Shown here: one piece after another, positions 44,134-52,506 of the stretch
How the letters are laid out: each line of letters opens with the position of its first letter
Position numbering within the stretch: the first letter of the stretch is position 1
DNA from: JAAZNF01 sp964561025
GTDB taxonomy: Bacteria > Myxococcota > B64-G9
Direction: 5' to 3'
NCBI GenBank assembly: GCA_964561025.1
Contig: CAZLNM010000005.1
Location: 22,062 to 86,061, forward strand
Length of the DNA: 64,000 bases
Program-made: the position numbers and the translations under genes
The notes under the pieces: generated by a model
Databases searched by the model: none
Told to the model about the DNA's origin: nothing
Seen by the model: only the letters and a program-made list of their open reading frames with translations

Positions 44134-45483
44134 TCAGAACGTGAATTCGATGGAACCCCGGGAGGGCTGCAGCAGGTACCAGGTGAGCGCGGCCACGCCT
44201 CCCGCCACGGCCAGCCCGCCCCCCACGATGGTCCAGAACCACCACTTCTGGTAGAAGCGCTGCGCCGGCGGCGCGTAGGGGATGCAGCGGCCCGAGGCGG
44301 CGTCGCACACCTCGCCGGTGGTGCAGTCCGAGTCGGTGTTGCAGCGCTGGGTGGCCCCGCCCACGCTTTCGCCCCGGCGGCCGGCGACCTCGGCGGAGGG
44401 GATCTTGACCTTCCGGTACAGCGAGGTGAACAGCGCGTCCGCCTGCGCCAGGAAATTGCTGGCCACCAGGTTGAGGCTGGCCTCCTGGTACGAGAGGCGC
44501 CGGGGCGGGTCGACCTGGATCAGCGCCACCGCGCAGCTCACCTCGTCGCCCCGTTGCTTGACGGAGGCCACCACCAGGCGTGAAAGGCCCATGCCGCGGG
44601 CGAAGTTGATCACCTCGGCGGCCGGCGGGTCGTCGTCCACCTTGTCGAGCAGCTTGCGCGTGTCGGCCTTGAAGGCCTCGGCGCCGCTCACCGGCTGGAG
44701 GGATGCCTCCACGGACTCCTCGTGGGTGGCGAAGAACTCCACCTTCTGGCCCCAGGGCCGGTAGCCGTCTTTCTCGAGGCGCAGAAAGTGCTTCCCCTCG
44801 GGGATCTTGACCAGCTGCACCGGGGCGATGCCCTTGTACACTCCGTTCAGGTACACCTCGGCGCCCGGGGGGTTGCTGCGCACCAGCAACGTGCCGACCG
44901 GCGCGGTCCCCACCTCGTCCTTCACCTTGGAGAACAGCTCGATGATCGAGGGCGGGAACAGCTTGGGATCGAGCGAGCGCCGGCGGTCGTACATGGACAC
45001 CAGGCGAAAGGACTCGGTGGCCCGCTCGTTGTCGCCCGACAGGATGTAGGCCGCGCCCAGGTACAGCAAGGCGTCCACGTACTCGCGCCCTTCGCCCATG
45101 CGCGGGATGGCCCGCTCGATCTCCGAGAGGACCTTCTGCAGCTCGTCCACCGCCGCGTCCAGTTCCAGGTTGTCGTACTGCTCCTTGCCCTTCTGGAGCA
45201 GCGCCTGGGCCTTCTGCAGGGCCTTCTGCGCGGCGTCGCCCGACACGTCTCCCTCGAGTTTGGCGCGCACGTTCTGCACCGCGAACTGGGGATCGCGGGC
45301 CAGGTTCTCGCGGGCCAGGTGGTTCAGGATGGCGGCGGACTTCTCCGAGAACCCGTCCACCGGGAGCACGAACACCCCGGTGGGCTGGCCGCCGTCGGCC
45401 CGGGAGGGGGGCGCTTCGAGCCAAATGCCTGCGCACAAAGAGAGGACAAGGGGCAACGTCAGGTGGTGTCGAAGGGGTGTCAT
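44134..45483 (-). CDS. TPR/PEGA envelope protein with C-terminal WWFWT-membrane module, second gene
   Basis: The 449-residue product has a signal peptide (LTLPLVLSLCAGIWLEAP), helical repeats (AVDELQKVLSEIERAI, DALLYLGAAYILSGDNERA), a PEGA domain (LLVRSNPPGAEVYLNGVYKG, IPEGKHFLRLEKDGYRPWG), a four-cysteine segment (RCNTDSDCTTGEVCDAASGR) that resembles the cysteine repeats of the giant lipoprotein, and a C-terminal module FYQKWWFWTIVG, membrane helix and the end GSIEFTF. The start at 45481-45483 has GGATGGAG upstream. It sits 14 bases before the third gene and 23 bases after the first. Confidence 0.75.
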   Translation of the reverse strand: MTPLRHHLTLPLVLSLCAGIWLEAPPSRADGGQPTGVFVLPVDGFSEKSAAILNHLARENLARDPQFAVQNVRAKLEGDVSGDAAQKALQKAQALLQKGKEQYDNLELDAAVDELQKVLSEIERAIPRMGEGREYVDALLYLGAAYILSGDNERATESFRLVSMYDRRRSLDPKLFPPSIIELFSKVKDEVGTAPVGTLLVRSNPPGAEVYLNGVYKGIAPVQLVKIPEGKHFLRLEKDGYRPWGQKVEFFATHEESVEASLQPVSGAEAFKADTRKLLDKVDDDPPAAEVINFARGMGLSRLVVASVKQRGDEVSCAVALIQVDPPRRLSYQEASLNLVASNFLAQADALFTSLYRKVKIPSAEVAGRRGESVGGATQRCNTDSDCTTGEVCDAASGRCIPYAPPAQRFYQKWWFWTIVGGGLAVAGGVAALTWYLLQPSRGSIEFTF

Positions 45484-45506
45484 GGCTCCATCCTCGCCAG
45501 CCCGTG

Positions 45507-46784
45507 TCAGAACTCGATGACGATCTGACTCCGGGCCGCGTCCTGGCCCCCGGCCAGCAAGATGGCCAGGAGCGTCGTCACCGCCGCGCCGGCGCCCAGC
45601 GCCGTCCAGAACCACCAGCGACGGTACAGGGGCTTCTCCGCCTCTTCGAACCGCTCTTCCCCGGACAGGCGCGGTATGGCGCCTTTGGAAGGCGGGGCGG
45701 ACGAGCCGGAGTGTACCACGGGGCCCGGCCCGGGGGAAAGATTGGAAACCGCCTCGTCCACCGAACGCGGGAGATCGGCGGCGTCCGGCCGGAAACTGCC
45801 GCGCCGCTCGAAGAGCGGCATGCCAGTGGAGACGTCGTACCACACCAGCACAAAGCCGATCTCCGCGCCCGCGCGGGAGGTCCGGCCCAGCACCAGCCGG
45901 TGGAGCTTGGCCCGGCGGGCCCGCTCCAGCAGCGCGCGCGGCAGCGGCTCCCCTCCGCCCATGCGGTCGGAGGGGAACTCGCGCTGAAAGGCCGCGAGCT
46001 CCGCATAGGGTTTCAGGCGGCAGGCCACCGGGGTGTCCTCGGCCGCCCCCACCGAGACCTGCCGCCCGAAGGGGACGTGCCCGGGGGCGCGCACGGAGAT
46101 CAGGTGATCGCCGGCCGGCAGGCGCTCGATGCGGACCGGCGCCAGGCCCCGGAAGCGGCCATCGACGAAGACCAGGGCCGAGTCGGGCTGGGCGCTCACC
46201 TCCACGGCGCCGCGCGGGGCGTCCTCCACCTCGCGCACCATGCGGGCGAAGGCCTCCAGCATGGCGGGCGGGAAGATGCGCGCGTCCAGGCGGAACTCCG
46301 GATCGATGACCAGCAGCCGCCGGAAGGCGTCCTGGGCCTTGTCCGCCTGGCCCGAGAGGAGCCACACCGCGCCCAGGTAGGCGAGCGCCTTGCGGTGATC
46401 CCGGCCGGCGTCGTCGAGCAACTCCGCCGGCACCGCCTCGAAGGCCCGGACCGCCTCGAACAGCTCGCGCTCCGCGCGGTCCAGCTCCAGGTTCTCGTAG
46501 GCCGACAGCCCCTCGGCCAGCTTGGCCCGTGGCGCCTCCAACGGATCGGCCGGCGCGTCCGCCACGAGCAGGCAGGCGGCGTCCTGGACCTCCACGCCGG
46601 GCGGAGCGGCGAATCGCTCCAGGGCGAACCAGTACAGCAGGCTGGCCGCCCGCCGGGAGAAGACGTCCTGGGGCTCGATCCAGACCGAGATGCGTGAAGC
46701 TTCCGCGGCCAGGGCAGCGGCGCCCTGGAGGAGCGCGGCCAGCAGCAGCACGAGCCGGGTCGTCCTGGTGGCGGTGGCGGGCAT
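45507..46784 (-). CDS. TPR/PEGA envelope protein with C-terminal WWFWT-membrane module, first gene
   Basis: The 425-residue product has a signal peptide (LVLLLAALLQGAAALAAEA), helical repeats (AERELFEAVRAFEAVPAE, ALAYLGAVWLLSGQADKA), a PEGA domain (AVEVSAQPDSALVFVDGRFR, LPAGDHLISVRAPGHVPFG) and the C-terminal module YRRWWFWTALG, membrane helix (AAVTTLLAILLAG) and the end SQIVIEF. It opens the operon; a promoter candidate lies at 46796-46824. No strong ribosome site is visible. The repeated architecture of the operon suggests a complex of related subunits in the envelope, possibly working with the PEGA kinase encoded at its far end. Confidence 0.75.
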   Translation of the reverse strand: MPATATRTTRLVLLLAALLQGAAALAAEASRISVWIEPQDVFSRRAASLLYWFALERFAAPPGVEVQDAACLLVADAPADPLEAPRAKLAEGLSAYENLELDRAERELFEAVRAFEAVPAELLDDAGRDHRKALAYLGAVWLLSGQADKAQDAFRRLLVIDPEFRLDARIFPPAMLEAFARMVREVEDAPRGAVEVSAQPDSALVFVDGRFRGLAPVRIERLPAGDHLISVRAPGHVPFGRQVSVGAAEDTPVACRLKPYAELAAFQREFPSDRMGGGEPLPRALLERARRAKLHRLVLGRTSRAGAEIGFVLVWYDVSTGMPLFERRGSFRPDAADLPRSVDEAVSNLSPGPGPVVHSGSSAPPSKGAIPRLSGEERFEEAEKPLYRRWWFWTALGAGAAVTTLLAILLAGGQDAARSQIVIEF

Positions 46785-46795
46785 GATCGAACGGG

Positions 46796-46824
46796 ATGTT
46801 TTCGCACCAGGGCGGGGAAGTCAA
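46796..46824 (-). promoter_or_regulatory. Candidate promoter of the PEGA operon
   Basis: On the minus strand TTGACT (46819-46824) and AAACAT (46796-46801) are spaced by 17 bases, 11 bases before the first start codon. The -10 is poor. Confidence 0.3.
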
Positions 46825-46842
46825 GAAAGCCCGCGCTGGCAC

Positions 46843-46871
46843 TTGAAATCCTCCTCGCGAGTGTGATAACC
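46843..46871 (+). promoter_or_regulatory. Candidate promoter of the yebC-ruvCAB operon
   Basis: TTGAAA (46843-46848) and ATAACC (46866-46871) are spaced by 17 bases, 44 bases before the yebC start. Confidence 0.35.
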
Positions 46872-46915
46872 CAGGCCGGTTGGAGGTCGGATAATCCAAA
46901 GGAAAAGGAGCACCC

Positions 46916-47668
46916 ATGTCCGGGCACTCGAAATGGGCGACCATCAAACACAAGAAGGGCGCCGCCGACGCCAAGCGGGGGCGCATCTTCACCCGCCTCA
47001 TCAAGGAAATCACCATCGCCGCCAGGATGGGCGGCGGGAACGTGGACTTCAATCCGCGCCTGCGCTCCGCGGTTCAGGAGGCCAAGGCCAACAACATGCC
47101 GGCGGCCAACATCGAGCGCGCCATCAAGAAGGGCACCGGCGAGCTCGAGGGCACCGTCATCGAGGAGGCCACCTACGAGGGGTACGGGCCGGGCGGGGTG
47201 GCCATCATGGTCGAGGCCATCACCGACAGCAAGAACCGCACCGCCTCCGAGTTTCGGAAGTTGTTCTCCAAGTTCGGCGGCAACATGGGCGAGGTGGGGT
47301 GTGTCGGCTGGATGTTCCAGTCCAAGGGCGCCATCCACGTGGAGAAGAAGGACGGCGTGACCGAGGACCGCATCATGGAAGTCGCCCTGGACGCCGGCAT
47401 CCAGGACATCCAGGACGAGGACGAGACCTTCCTGGTGACCTGCGATCCGCCCGCGCTGGCGGCGGTGAAGGAAGCGCTGGAGAAGGCCGGCATGGCGGTG
47501 TCCTCGGCCAAGGTGGAGAAGATCCCCCAGAACACCGTCCAGGTGAAGGGCAAGGAGGCCGAGCAGGTGATCCGCCTGGCCGAGGCCCTGGAAGAACACG
47601 ACGACGTCCAGAACGTCTTCGCCAACTTCGACATCGATCCCGCCGACATGCCCCCGGCGGAGCAATGA
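46916..47668 (+). CDS. yebC: YebC/PmpR family (TACO1) regulatory protein
   Basis: The 250-residue cytoplasmic protein matches the YebC family along its length, with the diagnostic N terminus MSGHSKWATIKHKKGAADAK, then NMPAANIERAIKKGTGE and YEGYGPGGVAIMVEAITDSK. Family members act as transcription regulators or as translation factors that relieve ribosome stalling at proline-rich runs. The start has AAAAGGAG upstream. As in many bacteria it heads a ruvC-ruvA-ruvB operon; ruvC starts 13 bases downstream. Confidence 0.97.
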   Translation: MSGHSKWATIKHKKGAADAKRGRIFTRLIKEITIAARMGGGNVDFNPRLRSAVQEAKANNMPAANIERAIKKGTGELEGTVIEEATYEGYGPGGVAIMVEAITDSKNRTASEFRKLFSKFGGNMGEVGCVGWMFQSKGAIHVEKKDGVTEDRIMEVALDAGIQDIQDEDETFLVTCDPPALAAVKEALEKAGMAVSSAKVEKIPQNTVQVKGKEAEQVIRLAEALEEHDDVQNVFANFDIDPADMPPAEQ

Positions 47669-47681
47669 GCCGGAGGGTCTG

Positions 47682-48164
47682 GTGCGCGTGCTGGGCATCG
47701 ATCCGGGCTCGGCGTGCACGGGCTACGGCGTCCTGCAATCCGAATCCGGGCGTTGCCGGCTGATCGAGGCGGGGGTGATCCGGGCGCCGCGGGGTGACCT
47801 GGCGGGGCGGTTGCGCCGTGTCTTCGAACGGCTGCGGACGATCATCGCCGAGCACCGGCCGGAGGCGGCGGCGCTGGAGGAGGTGTTCGCCGCGCGGAAC
47901 GCCCGCTCGGCGCTGGTGTTGGGGCACGCCCGCGGCGTGGCGCTGCTGGCGGCGCGCCTGGCGGATGTGCCGGTGTTCGCCTACGCCGCCCGCACCGTGA
48001 AAAAGACCGTCGCCGGGAGCGGCGCGGCCGACAAGCGCGCGGTGCAGCGGGCGCTCCGGCTCCAGCTCCAGGATGTCCCCGAGCAGCTGGACGCCTCGGA
48101 CGCGGTGGCCCTGGCGCTGTGCCACCTGGCCTGGTGCCGCGCGCCGCGGCGGGGGCAACGATGA
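47682..48164 (+). CDS. ruvC: Crossover junction endodeoxyribonuclease RuvC
   Basis: The 160-residue resolvase cuts Holliday junctions after RuvAB branch migration. Catalytic acidic residues are visible in GIDPGSACTGYG (Asp7), LEEVFAARNARSAL and the C-terminal LDASDAVALALCH. GTG 47682 is chosen because GGAGG lies six bases upstream and it matches the family N terminus. The stop overlaps the ruvA start as ATGA. Confidence 0.97.
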   Translation: MRVLGIDPGSACTGYGVLQSESGRCRLIEAGVIRAPRGDLAGRLRRVFERLRTIIAEHRPEAAALEEVFAARNARSALVLGHARGVALLAARLADVPVFAYAARTVKKTVAGSGAADKRAVQRALRLQLQDVPEQLDASDAVALALCHLAWCRAPRRGQR

Positions 48165-48748
48165 TTTCCAGGCTGCGCGGCACGCTCTCGCTGTGCGAGG
48201 GCGAGGCGGTGGAGGTGGACGTGCAGGGGGTGGGGTACCAGGTCTTCGTCTCTCAACTCACCCGGCAGCAGTTGCCGCCGCCGGGTTCGCCGGTCGAGCT
48301 GTGCATCCATACCCACGTGCGCGAGGACGCCTTGCAGCTCTACGGCTTTGTCGATCCCGTGGAGCAGCGGGTGTTCGAGGCCTTGATCGCGCTGAACGGC
48401 TTCGGGCCGCGCGCCGCCATGGCGTTGCTGTCGGGCATCGAGGCCCGCGAGTTCGCGCGGGTGGTGTGCGCGGGCGACCTGGCGCGGCTGTGCCAGGTCC
48501 CCGGGGTGGGCAAGAAGCGCGCCGAGCGCCTGGTGGTCGAGCTGAAGGAGCGGCTGCTGCCGCTGGCCGCCCCGTCCCGGGATGGCGTCTCGGGGGACCA
48601 GACGGCGGCGCTGCGCTCGGCCCTGGCCCACCTGGGCTTCCGCCCGGCGGAGATCGAGCCGGTGCTCACGCGCCTGCAGCCGCGCCTGCTCCAGGGGGCG
48701 CCGCTCGACGATCTGTTGCCCGAGGCCCTGCGCCTGTTGCGGAGGTGA
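48161..48748 (+). CDS. ruvA: Holliday junction branch-migration protein RuvA
   Basis: The 195-residue DNA-binding subunit has the N-terminal OB fold (ISRLRGTLSLCEGEAVEVDV, GVGYQVFVS, THVREDALQLYGF), the helix-hairpin-helix pair (LNGFGPRAAMALLSG, VPGVGKKRAERLVVEL) and the small C-terminal domain III (ALAHLGFRPAEIEPVL) that contacts RuvB. Length is normal. It is translationally coupled to ruvC and followed after three bases by ruvB. Confidence 0.97.
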   Translation: MISRLRGTLSLCEGEAVEVDVQGVGYQVFVSQLTRQQLPPPGSPVELCIHTHVREDALQLYGFVDPVEQRVFEALIALNGFGPRAAMALLSGIEAREFARVVCAGDLARLCQVPGVGKKRAERLVVELKERLLPLAAPSRDGVSGDQTAALRSALAHLGFRPAEIEPVLTRLQPRLLQGAPLDDLLPEALRLLRR

Positions 48749-48751
48749 GCC

Positions 48752-49780
48752 GTGGCCAAGCGGAAGATCGAGCGGGCCCTGTCCTCCCAGGCCACCGAGG
48801 AGGACCGCGAGCTGGAGGCCAGCCTGCGCCCGCTGCGGTTCGCCGAGTACGTGGGCCAGACGCGCATCACCGACAACCTCAAGGTGTTCGTGGAGGCGGC
48901 GCGGCGGCGCCAGGAGGCGCTGGACCACGTGCTGTTCTGCGGCCCGCCGGGGCTGGGCAAGACCACCCTGGCGCACGTCATCGCCCGCGAGCTGGGCGTG
49001 GATCTGGTGCCGGCCTCCGGTCCGGCCATCGAGCGCAAGGGAGACCTGGCCGGGATCCTCACCAACCTCAAGGACCGCGACGTGCTGTTCATCGACGAGG
49101 TGCACCGCCTGCCCACGGTGGTGGAGGAGAACCTCTACCCCGCCATGGAGGATTTCACCTTCGACTACCTGGTAGGCGAGGGCCCCGCGGCCCGCAACCT
49201 GCGGCTCAACCTGCCGCACTTCACCCTGGTGGGCGCCACCACCCGCACCGGCCTGTTGTCCTCGCCGCTGCGCGATCGCTTCGGCGTGGTGTGCCGCCTC
49301 GAGTTCTACCCGCCCGAGGACCTGGCCCGCATCGTGCAACGCTCGGCCCGCATCCTGAAGGTGGAGCTGGACCCGGAGGCCACCCTGGAGATCTCCCGGC
49401 GCGCCCGCGGCACGCCCCGGGTGGCCAACCGCTTGCTGCGGCGCTTGCGCGACTTCGCCCAGGTGCTCTCCGATGGCCGCGTCACCCTGGAGGTGGCCCG
49501 CGAGGGCCTGGCGCGGCTGGAGGTGGATCCGCTGGGGCTGGACCGCATGGATCACCGCATCCTCACGACCATCATCGACAAGTTCGACGGCGGTCCGGTG
49601 GGGATCGAGGCCATCGCCGCCGCGGTGTCCGAGGAGCGCGAGACCCTGGAGGACGTGTACGAGCCCTTCTTGCTACAGGAGGGATTGCTGCAACGCACGC
49701 CCCGGGGGAGGATGGCCACCCGGCGGGCCTTCGAGCACCTCAAGCGATCGCCGCCCCGCGGGCAGCCGCCGTTGTTGTAG
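48752..49780 (+). CDS. ruvB: Holliday junction branch-migration ATPase RuvB
   Basis: The 342-residue AAA+ motor has Walker A GPPGLGKTTLAH, Walker B VLFIDEVHRL, sensor 1 VGATTRTGLLSSPLRDRFG with the arginine finger, and the C-terminal winged helix (VEPFLLQEGLLQRTPRGR region, here DVYEPFLLQEGLLQRTPRG). GTG 48752 is preceded by GGAGGTGA, which overlaps the end of ruvA. With RuvA and RuvC it processes recombination intermediates. Confidence 0.97.
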   Translation: MAKRKIERALSSQATEEDRELEASLRPLRFAEYVGQTRITDNLKVFVEAARRRQEALDHVLFCGPPGLGKTTLAHVIARELGVDLVPASGPAIERKGDLAGILTNLKDRDVLFIDEVHRLPTVVEENLYPAMEDFTFDYLVGEGPAARNLRLNLPHFTLVGATTRTGLLSSPLRDRFGVVCRLEFYPPEDLARIVQRSARILKVELDPEATLEISRRARGTPRVANRLLRRLRDFAQVLSDGRVTLEVAREGLARLEVDPLGLDRMDHRILTTIIDKFDGGPVGIEAIAAAVSEERETLEDVYEPFLLQEGLLQRTPRGRMATRRAFEHLKRSPPRGQPPLL

Positions 49781-49830
49781 CCGGCGAGGGAGAACGCCGC
49801 CGCGTCTTCGAACGCGCCCAGGAGGCGCCC

Positions 49831-51309
49831 ATGCATCCCGCCGAATCGACCGAATCCTTCTTGCGGGACTTCTTTCTGGAGCTGGCCCGCGACTCGGAGA
49901 TGCAGCAGCGTGACCTGCGCCGCTTCCGCGAGTCCTGGTTCCGCGCCCTGCCGCTCAAGCGCAAGGAGGAGGTGCTCTTCGAGCTGGAGATGTACCTGCG
50001 GGCCATCGGCTGCTTCTTCAACCTGCACAACCAGCCCGCCCGGCGCGAGGGGCCGGCCATCACCCGCGACTTCTCCGAGGAGCTGCGCGTGCTGCGCACC
50101 GCCCTGGAGCGGGCCGCGGGGCTGGCCCGGTTGCTGCTGGAGCGCTCGGCCGCCGGCAGCCTGCGCTTTCAGTCCTTCGTCGAGAACCAGCTGGCGCCGG
50201 ACCTGACCCGGCTGCGTCTGATGCGCCGCACCCTCGACCAGAAGTGGCCCGACGAGAGCCTGTTCCTTTTGGAGCGTAGCCTCACCGACGCCAGGAAGAT
50301 CCTGGAGCACCTGCTCAAGCGGGCCCCCTGCCCCTACGCGCTCTTCTTCCACCTCGGCCAGATGGTGTCGCGCGAGATCGGCCAGAACCGCTTCTTCAAC
50401 CCCCTGCTGGTCTTCGATTTTCGGCCCGAGTACGACCGCATCCGGTCGGTGTTCTTCCTGGACGTGTTGTACCAACTGCGCGGCTCGCCCGATCACCGTC
50501 CGGTGCGCCGGGTGTTGCTGTCGCTCCTGCGCCTGCGCCACTACCTGCGCTACGTGCCGATCTCACGCCAGGAGGGTGCCCTGCGCCGCTCGCGCATGAT
50601 CCTGCTTCTGTACCGCTCGGAGGGCGCGGCCCTGGCCGCGTACTTGCGCTCGGCGGCGAAAGGCGCGGTGAGCCCGGAGCTGTCGCGGGTGCTGGAGGAT
50701 CTGGCCGCGCTCTTCTTCCGGCACCTTAACGAGGCCATGACCCGCCCCCCGCCGCCGGAAGCGGCCGAAGCCGTGCCGCCCAGGGAGGAAGAGGCGCAGC
50801 GGGTCGAGGCGGTGCGGCGGTCCGCCGAGGAGCTTTTGCAAGAGTGCTTCGCTCGCCTGTGGCGCCTGTACCAGCCCGAGACTGATTTTGCCATCGCGGA
50901 TTCCGGGCGCGAACGGCTGGAACAGGCCTCCCGCCTGCGGCAGGACCTGTGGCTGTATCGTCGGCTGCTTCGGCAAGCGTTGGAGGAAGGCGGTTCGGAC
51001 GACGCGGTGCGCATGCTGCGTGACTTCTGCATCTACTTCACGGACACCGCCGGCAACCTGTTGCGGTACGGGGACGAGGAGTGGTTCGAACGCTATCGGC
51101 ACTTGCTGTTCGCCCAGGTCTCCGGCGGGCCTGCGCCCCAGCCGAGGGAGGAGTTCATCGAAGCCACGGCGCGGTTCTTCGAGCGCGCCACCGCCCTGTA
51201 CGACGTGGTGTGCCGCCGCTCGGTCCTCAGAGACTACCCGCTCTCCGAAGACGATCTCGAACGCCGGCTGGCGGCCTGGATGAAACCCCTGCAGACAGCA
51301 GGACAATAA
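49831..51309 (+). CDS. Large helical protein of unknown function downstream of ruvB
   Basis: The 492-residue product has no signal peptide or membrane helix and is predicted by composition to be almost wholly alpha-helical, rich in Leu, Arg and Glu (FLRDFFLELARDSEMQQRDL, ILEHLLKRAPCPYALFFHLG, LVFDFRPEYDRIRSVFFLDV). A Pro-rich break at about 310-330 splits it into two halves. I recognise no family. The ATG at 49831 follows AGGAGG and lies 50 bases after ruvB, so it may belong to the ruv transcript. Its position is suggestive of a DNA-repair or cell-cycle role, but nothing in the sequence shows this. Confidence 0.75.
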   Translation: MHPAESTESFLRDFFLELARDSEMQQRDLRRFRESWFRALPLKRKEEVLFELEMYLRAIGCFFNLHNQPARREGPAITRDFSEELRVLRTALERAAGLARLLLERSAAGSLRFQSFVENQLAPDLTRLRLMRRTLDQKWPDESLFLLERSLTDARKILEHLLKRAPCPYALFFHLGQMVSREIGQNRFFNPLLVFDFRPEYDRIRSVFFLDVLYQLRGSPDHRPVRRVLLSLLRLRHYLRYVPISRQEGALRRSRMILLLYRSEGAALAAYLRSAAKGAVSPELSRVLEDLAALFFRHLNEAMTRPPPPEAAEAVPPREEEAQRVEAVRRSAEELLQECFARLWRLYQPETDFAIADSGRERLEQASRLRQDLWLYRRLLRQALEEGGSDDAVRMLRDFCIYFTDTAGNLLRYGDEEWFERYRHLLFAQVSGGPAPQPREEFIEATARFFERATALYDVVCRRSVLRDYPLSEDDLERRLAAWMKPLQTAGQ

Positions 51310-51372
51310 AGTCGTGCCCGGCCGGCGCCCGAGCCGGCGCGGGGTTCTGAGTCAAGCGGCCAAGCATTTATA

Positions 51373-51401
51373 TTGACGCAAGATTCCAGCTCCCGCATAA
51401 T
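51373..51401 (+). promoter_or_regulatory. Promoter of lpxC
   Basis: TTGACG (51373-51378) and CATAAT (51396-51401) are spaced by 17 bases. Transcription would start near 51408, which argues for ATG 51444 rather than GTG 51408 as the lpxC start. Confidence 0.6.
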
Positions 51402-51443
51402 GTCGCCGTGGATGGCATTTCTCTTGCAAAATCGGGCCACATC

Positions 51444-52397
51444 ATGAGCCCGACCCGGTTTACCCCGAAGGATCTGGACCGGCAGACGACCCTGGCATCT
51501 TGGGTCCGGGTGCGGGGTGTCGGTTTGCACACCGGACAAGCGGTAGAGGTTGCGCTGGGCCCGGCCTGCGCCGGCGAAGGAGTGGTGTTCGAGCGCAGCG
51601 ACCTTCCGGGCCGGCCCCGCATTCCGGCATGTTGCGACACGATCGCCGAGTCTCCCCGCTCGACCAGCCTCGCGCGCGACGGTGTGCGGATCGGCACGGT
51701 CGAGCACCTGCTGGCGGCCATCCGCGGCCTTTCGCTGGACAACGTCCGGGTGGTGCTGGATGGGCCGGAAGTCCCGATCCTGGACGGTAGCGCCGAGCCG
51801 TTCGTGATGCTGCTCGTGCAAGCCGGTCTGCGCCGGTTGCCCGTCGGGCGGCGCCTGCTGCGCCTCACCCGCTCCATCGAGGTGCGCGAGGGCGATCGCT
51901 TCGTGCGCTTGCTCCCGGCCCGCCAGCCGGAGGTCGAGTGCGTGCTGGATTTCGATCACCCGCTGATCGGGGTGGAACGGCACCGCCATCGCATCGAACC
52001 GGCCTGGTTCGCCACGGAGATCGCTCCCGCCCGGACCTTCGGTTTCTTGCGGGAGCTCCCCGCCATTCGCCAGGCCGGGTTGGCCCGCGGCGGCTCCCTG
52101 GAGAACGCGCTCATCCTGGACGCCTTCTCGGTCCTCAACCCCGAGGGCCTGCGGTATCCCGACGAGTTTGTGCGCCACAAGGTGTTGGATTTGCTCGGGG
52201 ATCTGGCGCTGCTGGGCGCGCCGCTCGTGGCGCGGGTCCAGGCCTTCAAGTCGGGGCATACCCTCCACCGGGCCGCGGTGCGTCGGCTGATGACAGAATC
52301 GGGTTGCCTGGAGGTGGTCGTCCGGCACCCGACGAAGGAATCGTTCGAGATTGACGAACTCGAACCGCTCCCGGGCCGGGCCTCGCTCCGGGCCTGA
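51444..52397 (+). CDS. lpxC: UDP-3-O-acyl-N-acetylglucosamine deacetylase LpxC
   Basis: This zinc enzyme performs the first committed step of lipid A synthesis. The 317-residue product has the conserved N terminus (GVGLHTGQAVEVALGPA), the zinc-binding VEHLLAAI, the second zinc-ligand segment FVRHKVLDLLGDLALLG (His and Asp) and the catalytic histidine in AFKSGHTLHRAAV. Other typical segments are VPILDGSAEPFV and ARTFGFLRE. No ribosome site is obvious before either possible start; ATG 51444 is preferred from promoter position. It shows that the organism makes lipopolysaccharide. Confidence 0.95.
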   Translation: MSPTRFTPKDLDRQTTLASWVRVRGVGLHTGQAVEVALGPACAGEGVVFERSDLPGRPRIPACCDTIAESPRSTSLARDGVRIGTVEHLLAAIRGLSLDNVRVVLDGPEVPILDGSAEPFVMLLVQAGLRRLPVGRRLLRLTRSIEVREGDRFVRLLPARQPEVECVLDFDHPLIGVERHRHRIEPAWFATEIAPARTFGFLRELPAIRQAGLARGGSLENALILDAFSVLNPEGLRYPDEFVRHKVLDLLGDLALLGAPLVARVQAFKSGHTLHRAAVRRLMTESGCLEVVVRHPTKESFEIDELEPLPGRASLRA

Positions 52398-52506
52398 TCC
52401 CCGGGACGGCTCGCCCCCGCCAGTGTCTCAAAAATCGCGTGCGTGGTGGAGCGGCGCCGAGTCATTCCCGGCGGCCGCCAGTCCTTGCGACCGGCCGAAG
52501 ATGCGC

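Noticed and set aside
44120..45436. Upstream extension of the third PEGA gene giving an 858-residue protein
   Set aside because: The extra part is the second PEGA gene read in a wrong frame; the true second gene has a signal peptide, PEGA domain and WWFWT module.
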